From Epithemia pelagica (taxonomy: Eukaryota; Bacillariophyta; Bacillariophyceae; Surirellales; Surirellaceae): DNA of 64,000 nucleotides. Made by a program: the position numbers and the translations under genes. Under the pieces are notes generated by a model that was not told the DNA's origin, did no database searches, and saw nothing but the letters and a program-made list of their open reading frames with translations. The stretch lies in assembly GCA_946965045.2 (NCBI GenBank), contig OX337231.1, positions 3,410,001-3,474,000 of the forward strand, written 5' to 3'. Positions 1 through 10,482 of this stretch are shown here, piece by piece (position 1 is the first letter of the stretch; every line of letters starts with the position of its first letter).

Positions 1-852
1 GCCCACGGCATACAAGAGACACCACTCGCCCGGTTGAATCAAGTTGGCATGAGCCGACGACACGAGGTACTGTGCCGTCAAGCCTTGAATCATACAGGCC
101 ACGGCCAGGTCCAATTCCAGGTCGTCGGGGACGGGCACGAGTTTGTTGCGAGGAACCAAGGTGTATTCCGCATAGGATCCAAACGCCATGTACACAACCC
201 GGTCACCCACCTTGGGAAACGCCGTGTCCTTGTCGTCGTCGTCAGCGTCATTGGGATGCATGGCCACGACGGTGCCTCCTCCTTCTTGTCCACCGACAAA
301 GGGCAATTCTTGTTTATACAAGCCTTTGCGAAAATACGTGTCAATAAAGTTGAGACCGGAATACGTGTTGTGGACCAAGACATGGCCAGGTTTCAAGGTG
401 GGTACGGCATAGTCGGTTTCGTACTGTAACACATTGGCATTGCCCAATTCGCGAACCACAACCGCCTTCATGGTCTCTGGAATTGTCGTTGTCGTTGTCG
501 AATCCGTCATGGTGGTGGTGGACAGGAACCGTTGGCTTGGTGAAACTGTTGCTTGTTGGAAAGCGCGTAGAGAAAGGGCCTTGAAACGCTGGCTCCACGG
601 TACCCGCAAGGACTGTGATGTTGTTCTTCTTGTTGGACAAGAAGTGGCACTAGAAAATAAGGAGCGCCCAGTAGGAACTACAAAGGCTGCCCAATTCTTG
701 GTGTGGGTTGTTGGGGCACAATAGGTTGCCTCCTTGTAGGAATGACCGGCACAACCAGTTGCGGCGGCGGCTGCTGGAACCAAAGAGCCAAGTCTCCAAC
801 CCTTGCTCGGATGCAGCAAGGACAAGAACAACAACGAACCTCCTTTTCTCAT
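1..852 (-). CDS. Quinone oxidoreductase-like zinc-independent alcohol dehydrogenase (MDR superfamily), 3' part cut off
   Basis: The conserved part starts at an ATG at 469-471 (MKAVVVRELGNANVLQYE) and runs off the left edge at about GEWCLLYAVG, just before the expected glycine-rich NAD(P)H loop. The order of motifs (KPGHVLVHNTYSGLNFIDTY, GGQEGGGTVVA, VGDRVVYMAFGSYAEY) is that of quinone oxidoreductases of the zeta-crystallin type, which reduce quinones with NADPH. An acidic loop (NDADDDDKD) is inserted before VGDRV. The frame stays open upstream to an ATG at 850-852. That 127-residue extension is rich in Arg, Ser, Thr and Ala, nearly free of acidic residues, and ends in SQRFLSTT, so an organelle pre-sequence (probably mitochondrial) is likely. 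An internal start at 510 or 471 would give a cytosolic form. Family is confident, start is not. Confidence 0.8.
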   Translation of the reverse strand, partial: MRKGGSLLFLSLLHPSKGWRLGSLVPAAAAATGCAGHSYKEATYCAPTTHTKNWAAFVVPTGRSLFSSATSCPTRRTTSQSLRVPWSQRFKALSLRAFQQATVSPSQRFLSTTTMTDSTTTTTIPETMKAVVVRELGNANVLQYETDYAVPTLKPGHVLVHNTYSGLNFIDTYFRKGLYKQELPFVGGQEGGGTVVAMHPNDADDDDKDTAFPKVGDRVVYMAFGSYAEYTLVPRNKLVPVPDDLELDLAVACMIQGLTAQYLVSSAHANLIQPGEWCLLYAVG

Positions 853-1563
853 TCAGAAAAACAATCCGAACACAACTCAAGCATGAGAGCCATCGAGAGA
901 AAGATCACATTTTTTCACCAAAAGATTTTTTCGATTCGCAAGCGCGACCGAAATCATTGTCACGACTCACGATTCACGACTCTACTATTTAAGCTATCGA
1001 AACGACACTGGTGCCGATGTGGAGTAGCTAGGAGTAGCAACGAATGCTCTGGCCTATAAAATCAAAACTATAGATATCATGCCATGGATCACTTTGTCTT
1101 TCGCAAACGAACCAACATTGGACGGAGAAACGAGAGACAGCGTGTGAGAAACCAGCAGAGAACGCACGTTCTCCGTTTCTGCTCCATTCCAAGGGACTGG
1201 GAATCCACTCATTTGGGTTTCATTCGATCCATTCCATATCCATTGGGACTGTTTGCTTCTCTTTTGTAGGAACAATAGCCGTGAAGTGCCTTTGCACACA
1301 ACACGGGGAGGAGGTAGAGAGAGCCACATGGGCAGTCGTTGCGTATGGTTGGTAGGAGTATGTGGCACAAGCAAGTACGTCGTCAAACTTCCTCACACAT
1401 GCTCACAAGATTATGGGCAACAACATGCATTCCAAACGAAAACACTTTGGGTCCTCCTTTATCTTTGGGGTTTGGATCCACGAAAAGGATCACCACCGTC
1501 TCTCTCTCTCTCTCTCTTTTCTATACGGCACAACCGACTCCCGGGTCAGGGAACAAAGAAGAA
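853..1563. other. Intergenic, upstream of the quinone oxidoreductase gene
   Basis: No supportable gene. A short (TC)n microsatellite lies at about 1499-1517. The region should hold the 5' UTR and promoter of the gene to its left and the 3' end of the oxygenase to its right. Confidence 0.5.
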
Positions 1564-3108
1564 TTAGGACCGTTGGACTTGATTCCACTTGTCGTCCAGT
1601 ACTTGTTGCAAGGGAGTGTGCATCATGTCCTGAAGCTGTTGGGTCACACTACTCGTTAAAGGAGGAGTAGAAGTAGTAGAAGAAGGACTGCTCGCGGCCT
1701 GGTTGTGCAAGAGGGAATAATCGTCCAAGACCAAACACCTCCTTGTTGTTCGTGGCACGTCCCGGCAAGAAGGATGCGTGCAAGTCGTTGTTGTCATATC
1801 GGTCGTCGAGTCCTTGTTATTGTTGTCGTTGTTGTTGTGGTGTTGCAGATAGGTGGCCTGCGGTGTGTCGTGAGCCGCCTGTTGGAGTTGGGTTACCACT
1901 TGCGCCAAGGAGTGGTGCGGTGGTGGATAGGCAAAATAAACCAACGAGACACGAGGTTCTTGTGGTTCTTGTTGTGGTTGGGATTGTTGTTGGGGAGAGA
2001 CGACGCGATGGCGGGGAGACGGCCACGACACGTGGAGTGCCGCGTCGTCGTGTTTGTGTTGTGCGTCGTCCGGATGCTGCGGGTCCGTGGTGGTACGGAG
2101 CGTGGGTGCCGCCGCGGCCAACCCCAAGGCCAAACTGGTCAAGTCACTGACATGAACGACAAAGAAAAGTTTGTCCTTTGCATGGATGGTACATGACGGA
2201 GCAATGGGATTCCAGGTACGACAGGCGTGACAGTAGGTTTCCAATCCACCCACATCGTCTTGCCAAACGACAGTCCAGGATCCCCAATCGGAATGCGGAC
2301 TGGACCCCAAGACAACGTTGTCGTCGTCGGCGTCTTTGGGTGGCGGCACGGTGTGATAGAAAAAGGCGCGCAACAAATCCATGCTACAAGAATGGTCCCC
2401 GTGGTCGGTCTGGGTGTCTGGTTGGTGGTGGTCGTTTGGTTCCTCGCACAATAAAACATTGGGAGGCAATTCCAAGGTTTGACGGACCGTGGTGGCAATT
2501 TGATGCAACAATTGAATCCAATCGTACAAGACGAGCGACTCGTGGTCCCAATCGTTGTTGAAATTGCGGTTGTTGTTGTTGTGGTTGGGTTCCACTATCA
2601 GCGTCGTCGACAACGACAGGAATCGCCGCGACACTTCCCACGATTCCTTGGGTTCCACCTGCAAACTCGTGGCCGATCCACTTTCGGCTTGACGGTAGAT
2701 ACCACCGGGAATTTTCGTCCTGAAAGAGTCCGTGTTGTCGTTGTCAGTGTCGTCTTGTGGTCCTGTACTCGTTTTGGCAAAGAGATTCCAGAGCATGGAT
2801 TTCCAGTGGCTGGCATGATCCTGGTTCTTTTTCCACAAGCGTGGGGACAGGGCATGAGGAACCTGTGGGGACGACGACGACGACGGGGAATCGGCCCGAA
2901 CCAGAGCCAATGGATCCAATTGCACCACGGCCCATCCAAAATGGGACAAGATTCGAGCCAATCGAGACGAGTTCTTGTTGTTCTTGTTGTTCATTGTGGT
3001 AGAAGCATAATTGTCGCGAATTCCCAAAGATTCTTGAAACTCGTGCGTGAGATCGATTGTGGCCTCGGCCCTGTCGTGACAACAGGTACACACTCGGCGC
3101 TTTGTCAT
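1564..3108 (-). CDS. 2-oxoglutarate/Fe(II) dioxygenase, isopenicillin-N-synthase-like
   Basis: A 514-residue protein from the ATG at 3106-3108; the open frame extends 50 codons further but without an ATG. The C-terminal half has the double-stranded beta-helix signature of plant-type 2OG dioxygenases: HSD (SPHSDWGSW, His about residue 272, Asp 274), a distal His in SPRHRV (about 367) and the 2-oxoglutarate-binding R-x-S in PRVSLVYF. All ligands are present, so catalysis is plausible. Family members oxidise small molecules; the substrate cannot be deduced. Unusual features are Asn/Asp/Gln/His-rich insertions (NHNNNNRNFNND, HHNNNDNNN, QQQSQPQQEPQEP) between core strands. The gene diverges from the TPR gene at 4083. 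Confidence 0.8.
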   Translation of the reverse strand: MTKRRVCTCCHDRAEATIDLTHEFQESLGIRDNYASTTMNNKNNKNSSRLARILSHFGWAVVQLDPLALVRADSPSSSSSPQVPHALSPRLWKKNQDHASHWKSMLWNLFAKTSTGPQDDTDNDNTDSFRTKIPGGIYRQAESGSATSLQVEPKESWEVSRRFLSLSTTLIVEPNHNNNNRNFNNDWDHESLVLYDWIQLLHQIATTVRQTLELPPNVLLCEEPNDHHQPDTQTDHGDHSCSMDLLRAFFYHTVPPPKDADDDNVVLGSSPHSDWGSWTVVWQDDVGGLETYCHACRTWNPIAPSCTIHAKDKLFFVVHVSDLTSLALGLAAAAPTLRTTTDPQHPDDAQHKHDDAALHVSWPSPRHRVVSPQQQSQPQQEPQEPRVSLVYFAYPPPHHSLAQVVTQLQQAAHDTPQATYLQHHNNNDNNNKDSTTDMTTTTCTHPSCRDVPRTTRRCLVLDDYSLLHNQAASSPSSTTSTPPLTSSVTQQLQDMMHTPLQQVLDDKWNQVQRS

Positions 3109-4082
3109 CTTCTTGCTAGTAGTTGTAGTGTCGTTTTTGGGACCTCCCTTGTCCGAACCACTCCACAACAACACAGAAACCCAACCCACCACAACCCGAG
3201 AGAATACAACAACAAGACGAGAACCTCTACGATCGTTCTTGACAGTCAGTGCCCCCACAAAAGATCTCTATTTTGACATCTCTCTTGTTCTGCGTGGGAT
3301 CTTTTCTTGGAGAATGGGTGGGATGGCACTCGGAAGGGAGGCCGACTAGGGTTTTGTGCGATTCACCAAAATTTTACTCTTGAAATCCATTGGGACAATT
3401 GACTGGCGCGGACTCGGCCCTCCCCGAAAGCGACCCAGGGCAATACAGTAGCGAGGGTCGTGCTCGCAAAAAAGTGGGGTCGCCTCGCCCATACACATCG
3501 CACCGAACAAAGCCCCTGCGTCCACCCCACACGAACCAACTCGTGTGGAGAGATAACTCCATATCGTTCGCTCTCTCTATTGTTGTTGTGGCTGTTCCCT
3601 TTTGTTGTGGAGAGGACCCAATCGATAGTGTCTCGTCCAACTCCACGCAACAACAAGCAACACCAGAACAAACGACAGAAAGAGAAAAAAGGAGTGAGAG
3701 GCAGTCTCTTTTGTTGTGTCTTGGTCTTTTGTTTGGACTCGCTCTCGTCGGACGATTTGCCTGCTCTGGGGAGAAGAGGTGCAAGAAAAAAGTCCGCGAA
3801 GCAACACAGACAGTGACTGGAGTTGTGGTGGAACACAAAATCAAGAGACCACTCAACACAACAACCACCATAAAGGGAGGAGAGAGTACAGAGTATCGAG
3901 CAAGAGAGAAATGATTGCAGTGGAAGCGAATCATTACCTGTTGTGAGAGAGATTGGAAAAAAAGCAGTGTTGGAGAGAGGCATCTTCTTGTTGTGGAGAG
4001 TGGGTGATTGGTTCGTCTTGTCCTGTGGATTGGTGGTGTTGCACCTCTGCCAAGAAACGAGACGTCCCTCTGGTTGTGGTCC
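3109..4082. other. Divergent intergenic region between the oxygenase and TPR genes
   Basis: About 970 bp between two divergent ATGs. Several frames are open by chance on both strands, but none starts with a convincing ATG or resembles a known protein. Treated as a promoter and 5' UTR region. Confidence 0.5.
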
Positions 4083-7000
4083 ATGAACGTGACGCCACAC
4101 CAACCAAACAAGAACCACCAAAAAACGAAACAGAAGAACAAGACGGTCGTGTCTTGGTCCAACGACATTTCGGTCGACGATCCGTTGCCCGAATACACGC
4201 TCGGACCGTCAGTGTCCTTTCGATCGCACGAGAGTCAGGACGACGAAGAAGAATCACGCATCTCGACGCCCTCCTTGCCAACAAAACTACCGTCGTCCTA
4301 CAATTACGAAACCAGTGTCCCCTTTGCTACCACACCAACCACCACTAGTAGTATCAGCAGCAGTAGCAGTGCCAATCACATGGTGTGGAAACGCAAACAA
4401 CATCCCCGACGGTCCAGTCGGACGGGCAGTGGGACCGTGTCGGTGGCCAGCAGCAATCCCAGTAGTAGTACCAGTACCACCACACCCACTGTTGGCAACA
4501 GCCACAAACCAACCAACACGAGCAGCCAAACACCGCCGCCCAAGAATCGTCGATGGTCCTCGCGAGGTCGCAATGGTGGCCGTAATGGTGGTGGTGGTGG
4601 CGATGGCAATGCGTCCGATGCCTCGGGATCCTCCCTCCGGCGACGCCGGCAACAATCGTCGTCCAAGGCTGCTGCATCCTCGTTGGTTGTTTTGGAACCC
4701 GTCTCGCCACGTCGAAACAACAACACTACAAATGCCAACACGAACAATTCTTCCTGGGAACCCTTTGACGAGTCCGGTTCGGCCTTTGCGGGTACTACCA
4801 ACGGACCATCGTGGCAAAGAACGGCCAATACCAATCCTCCGGTCCAAGAACGCAATCCCAAGGCCTCCTTCTTTTACCCCGAACAAGCACCCCACCGACG
4901 CACCAGTCATCGGACCCTGTCCCACCAACCACAAGAGGACGATGACCAGGACGATGACGATCGTCCCTTGTACGAAACCCCCTACAAACAACCACAACAG
5001 CAGCAACCATCCCAAGGAGTGGCCGCTACGACACCTTCGACTACTGCCTCGTCCTTTTCCACAGCTTCCACGACCACCCCCACGAGCAGCAGTCATGCGT
5101 CTCCGGGACACCGTCGGACGTACAGTGGTACCTCGTCCACCTCGTCCGCCTCGACTCCCATGATGCCCTTGACGTCCACCTTTGTGGCTTCCACCACCGA
5201 TCGCACCGATGCTTCGGTCACCACGTCGTCGTCGCAGTCGCAACAATCGTCCGTGGTGTCGTCGTCCGATGTCTCGCACTTGTTGACACCCCCCGTGCCC
5301 GAAGATCGCAGTGAACGACGACGATTGGCCTATGAAAGTCAAAAACGACAAAAAGCGGCACGATCTTCTACTTTTAGCCAAGGTTCGTCCAAAAGTGGCA
5401 GCCGCAGCAGTGTCTACGATGGCGAACTGGAACCGGAAGGAGTCCGCGGACAAGAAGCCGAACCCGTGCCCGTCTCGTCTACTTCGTCGTTGTCCTCCAA
5501 CTTGCCCAATTTGCGAACCTTTGGACCGTCATCGTCATCGACAAATGGTGGAACCAGTGGCAACCAAGTGACGCTCTTGTTGACACCCATGTCGTCGTCG
5601 TCCAAACCCGTCTTGGGGAGTGGGGGTGGCCGAGACGCCATGCGGTCGCCTCCTCCTCCACCACCACCAACCACCCCTCCTTCCTCCTCCTTGCAATGGT
5701 CCCCCGTGTCCCAATGGCCGCCACAGGAGGACGAGGACGACGACGCAACCAACCGCAACCACAACAACACGGGCAATGCACCACCACCCCATTCCCCGTC
5801 CCGACCATCCGCAATGTCACACCGCAAGACAATGGCCGCCGCCGATTCCTCATCGTCGTCTTCCACACGGCAAACACCAACGCGGCCCTTGCATCATGCC
5901 TCCCAATCACGACCCAAGCCCATTTTGCGCAATTCCGTGGCCACCTATCATCGTCAAGTTGTCATCCAAGCACCACCCTCGCCCAATTCCACCTCCTCCG
6001 ATGAAATGTTGGAAGAAATGCGATCCGATCTCATGCCACCACCCGAAGAAACAGACGAACAACAAAACGAAACGAGGAATACGACAACAAGAACAGCGAC
6101 GACACCGACGCGATCCACTCGATCGGCGGCACTGAGTCCTCGATCGCCCAGTCATCATCCCAGCACAGTCGCAGCGGCTGCGGCGGAAGCAGCCGCACGA
6201 GCCTTGGAACAGGGAGATGTGCGACAAGGACCCGCACCCACCCAGTGGCCCGACGACAACAACAACAACCACCAATCCTTGTCACCGAGTCGTCGAAAGC
6301 CCAGCAATGGAAATGACCAACAACAACAACCAGAGGAGGACGACGACGATGAAGAACCATTTGATGTGGATGAATGGAATCGATTGGCCATGCAAAATGT
6401 AGAACAGGGACACTATGAACAAGCCTTGGCCCGTTTCACCCGTGTTTTGGAATGGCAAACGGCCCAACATGGTCCCTTGCATCCCGCCGTCGCTTCGGCG
6501 CATCACAATTTGGGTACCGTCCATGCCAAACGGGCATCCGCTGCTCCCGACGACTCGGTGGTCCAACAAGAAGCGCACAAGTTGGCCTTGCATTCCTTTC
6601 AAGCTGCGGCACGAACGGCCCGAGATTCCCTTTCGCCGCAACATCCCAATGTCGCTGTCTCCTTGGTACGGATTGGATTTTTGCTCTTGCAGTCCAAACA
6701 ATACGACAATGCGGTCGTCACCTTTCGGGAAGCCCTACGGATTCGACAATTGGCCTATGGACCCAAACACGCCCTCGTGGCCAATTTGTACAACAATTTG
6801 GGAGTTTGTCAAATGCATTTGGGAGACTTTGAGCAGGGCAAACAAGATTTGGAACATGCCTTGGAGATTCAACGGGAATTGTTTGTCCTCAACGACAATG
6901 CCACGGCGCATTCCAATACCAGCGCCAGTGTCAATACGACGCTCTCCAGTGCCTCGAAACTGACACAGTCGCTGGAAATTGCCGACACGCTCTTCAACAT

Positions 7001-10000
7001 TGGTGGCTTGTGTCTCGAATGGATCCGTAAACGCGGCCATGATTTGCGACGACAACAGGATGCCGAAGCGGCCTTTGAAGAAGCCTTGCTGGTACGTATG
7101 AAGCAAGAATAGTCAATGGAGACGGAATACAGAACCGCCTGTTTGCTAACACGTTCTCTTTTTTCTTTGGATTTACTCTTTGCTCATTGATTGTGATTCT
7201 AACGTTCTAGATTCGAACCGATGTCTTGGGACCGCAGGATGCCTTGACCATTCAGGTAAGAGATTTACTGGCAATGACTCAGTCCATTCCTAAACCAAGG
7301 CCCTTGTCCAGTGGCTCTTTTGATGGAACCAACGAAAAGGCCTTATCCAACAATGGCTATGAAATGGAGATGGTGGATCCGGAAGAAGTTTTGTCAGTTG
7401 AGTCTCCGGTTGTGCCAAAAAGTCGATCAGAGAAAACCACTCCTGAACGATCTTCCAGAAGAGCCCGTAGTTCTTCACGCGAACGACCAGAGACACCTCC
7501 CGACTTTGCAGACCGTGTCATGGGACAGCTTACAACCCATCCACCCGACACTTCAGACCGATACTCAATCCCCATTGCGCCAGAGCCAAACACCCCCAAT
7601 AGTAGACAGCGTTCGAGACCAGTGACACCTGTTTCACAGACAGAAGGCGTCTCCCCCCACAATGGGTTAACCATTGTCTCGCCAAGGCCATCCACTCCTA
7701 ATTCCGCTTCCAGGTCTACCTCGATGAACAGTCCATCGCGATCTCGATCTGGTACGCCTTCGCGCATGTCTCGTAGCGGCACCAAGAGTCCAGGAACACC
7801 AACAAGTCCAAGGAAGCGACGACTTTCGTCAACGACACCACAGTCTTTATCCGAAGCTTCGCTAAGCCCCGGGCGACAAATCTTTTGCGGCAAAGGTTCT
7901 GGCAAAACTTCCCTGGAAGCACGAACTTTGAGTACGGGCTCTTCGACTGTTAACAGCTCGAGTGTGAAATCTCCATCCGTTAGTGTTTCTCGAGCGCCGT
8001 CGACGCCTTCACGGAGTTCTCGAGATGCGGCCCAGAGAAGCATATTTGTGACGTTGAGCACAGAGCAAGAAGAAGAAGACGACGACGTCGAGAAACTTGA
8101 AACTACGGCCAAAAGTCCAGGCTCACGAAATGATCGCATGTTCCAGGAATTCCGCGACCTGGATGGTGTGCAATTATCTGATATGTATTCTGGTGGAGGT
8201 AACGCTGGTGGAACCGATCTGCAAAGAACTAACAGCAACGCCACCAAACCCCTACAATCCGAGCGATCCAGACGGAACCGTGCAAACGATTACCCGCCTC
8301 CCGTGAGTGTTGTGAATGTACGTAGTACAGGTGAAGAGCTGGAAGTATCTACACGAGGTACCAAAGTCTTTGTTCGACAGCACCATGTGCCGCTTTCTCC
8401 GGATCGACCCGACCATCATTCCCGCAATACCACTTCCGATGCTGTTGCAATGGAAGATAGCGGAGATCCGACCGATGAAACGGATCGATCGCCATTGCCC
8501 CAAAATACCTATCCCTTTGACACGGAAGAAAATTGCCTCATTGGAGATGCCGGCATTGACAGTGAATATGGCCGAGTGCATATACCATCGACATGGGCCA
8601 AGGCAGGTTTAGTATTGGATGAGGACGATCCAGACCAGAGACAACGGGAAATCATGGTGACACGACCATCACGAATTTCTGATTCGTCTCGCAGTCCAGA
8701 GCGTCGTTTGTCCCGAGAACCACCAAAGGATCGCGAACGAACCAGTAGTCCGCGTGAAGTACGAGAATATGATACTGGCAACAAGGAACGAGATGAAATC
8801 ATGAGAAGAGCCAAGGCTTTTATCGAGGCGTACAAGCAAATGGAGAAAACCGACAATGACCCGTCTTCTTTGATGCGTACCGAATCAACGAATGAAGACA
8901 CAAATGTGACTGAAAGTGACTCTGTGGAAGACTCTCTCCAAGCTGAAGATGGCCTAGCAAAACTCGGCGGTGATTGGATCTCATCCCCTTCGCGACGACA
9001 ATGCACAATGGAAGAAATGCAATCTAGTCCTAAAACGTTCTTGCCAGAAATTTACGAAGAAGCGTGCATAAGATTGAAACGTGACGATGTTGATGGTGCT
9101 CTGCCGTTGTTCAATATCATTTTGGAATGTCAAAAAGAACGATACGGAGCAGTGCACGAACACACTGCTTCTGCACTCTACAATCTCGGTATTGCCCACT
9201 TGAGAGTCCAACATGGTGAAGAGGCTCTTGAAGCCTTTGAAGAAGCGACCCAGGTACGAAGAGCTCTACTTGGACGAGAACACCCGTCCATCGCCGTGAC
9301 GCTCGTAAAGGTTGGGATCACAAATCTCCTTTTGCATCGATTCGAGGAGGCATTGTGGAATTTCCGTGAAGCCCTTTCCGTACGGAAACGTGCCCTTGGC
9401 CCTCTTCACCCCTCAACGGCACGAATCTACAACAACATTGGCTGTGTCCATGTGGAATTCAACGAACTGCGGGAAGCTCGTCGTGCCTTTGAAACCGCCC
9501 TGGAAATACAGCGGAACGCCTTGAGCGATGATCCAGACAGCCGAGGAATCATGCTTGCAACAGCAACGACTCTTTGCAATCTTGGTTATCTTTATCGACA
9601 CCGCGAACTTCATGGGAAAGCGGCTCTTGTATTAAAAGAAGCCGCCGATCTGCAAGAGCAAGTACTGGGGAGGTCGAACCCGTCCGTCCTCTCCACCCTG
9701 GATTGTTTGGCCGATTCCTCTGCCAGTGGTGGTCAGACAACCGATGCGCTCCGCTATTTCAACATGATTCTGACACGATATCGCGTGGGTGGCGCTCCAG
9801 GAAGTCAGACGGTGCTACGAGCCGAAGCGGTGCTCTTGTACAAAATGAGCCGGGTGCATCGGCAACGAAACGACAGGGAATCTCAGCTGGACACGCTGAA
9901 ATTGGCGTTACGATCCGTTCGTGCTCTGGCGGATGCAGGACCTACCCGAAAGGACGCTTTGGAGAGGAGGATTGTGTACGATATGCGTTCTTGTCGCGAA

Positions 10001-10033
10001 CACATGGACAAGAACAAGATGAAATGGATTTAG
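4083..10033 (+). CDS. Giant two-exon tetratricopeptide-repeat protein (kinesin-light-chain-like TPRs) with low-complexity linkers
   Basis: Two open frames join across a GT-AG intron at 7092-7210. Exon 1 ends in AAFEEALL and exon 2 continues IRTDVLGPQDALTIQVRDLLAMTQ, completing a TPR helix pair in phase 0. The ATG at 4083 gives about 1,943 residues. Order: Ser/Thr/Pro/Gln-rich region (about 1-750); TPR block 1 (about 757-1018) with the 42-residue spacing of kinesin light chains (HYEQALARFTRVLEWQ, NAVVTFREALRIRQ, GKQDLEHALEIQ); a second Ser/Arg-Pro-rich region with many RSxS/SPxR sites; TPR block 2 (about 1613-1900; ALPLFNIILECQ, EALEAFEEATQVRR, ALWNFREALSVRK, ARRAFETALEIQ). TPRs mediate protein binding; no catalytic domain is seen. 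A second GTAAGA at 7256 follows ALTIQ, but reading through keeps the frame. Confidence 0.75.
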
Positions 10034-10482
10034 AGCGAGCGAAACAGACACATTCTGTAATGTCATGTCATATCCTATATGTACTACTGCTTATAAACTA
10101 AACATGTTTGGGGTTATCATCATGATATCTTTCATAGTAGCTATAGACGCCCTTCTCCCCCAGAAGAGTTGTCATCCCAGATCGGCAATGGACACGGAAA
10201 TCTTTCCTCTATGGCTGTACCCGCGGTGACAAAAGCACACATGGAAGCCACGGATCATGAACGGATGGAAAAAGAGAAGTTGCAAAGAGTATCAACCAAT
10301 TTTTTGATGGTCAAGGCCGCAGGCTGCATCGATCCTAGTGCCCTATCTACGTTGATCTTCAAGTTGTTCTTCTGTAGGTAGCAAAATGTAAAATAACTTT
10401 CCCCTTTACGTACTAGAAAAGCAACAAGCCCATACAGGATAACTACAAACTTGCGCGCGCCCACCCATCGTCATTGTTCCTC
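10034..10482. other. Intergenic between convergent gene ends
   Basis: Shared 3' flank of the TPR gene and the minus-strand gene ending at 10483. A 56-codon ATG frame at 10211-10381 (+) is too short and unrecognised to call. Confidence 0.4.

Noticed and set aside
1705-3276. Plus-strand open frames opposite the oxygenase gene
   Set aside because: Valine/arginine-rich shadows of the GTC/GAC codon runs on the minus strand.
3363-4121. Long open frames on both strands upstream of the TPR gene
   Set aside because: They overlap each other in several frames, begin mostly with non-ATG codons, and show no family resemblance; likely due to low-complexity composition in a divergent promoter region.
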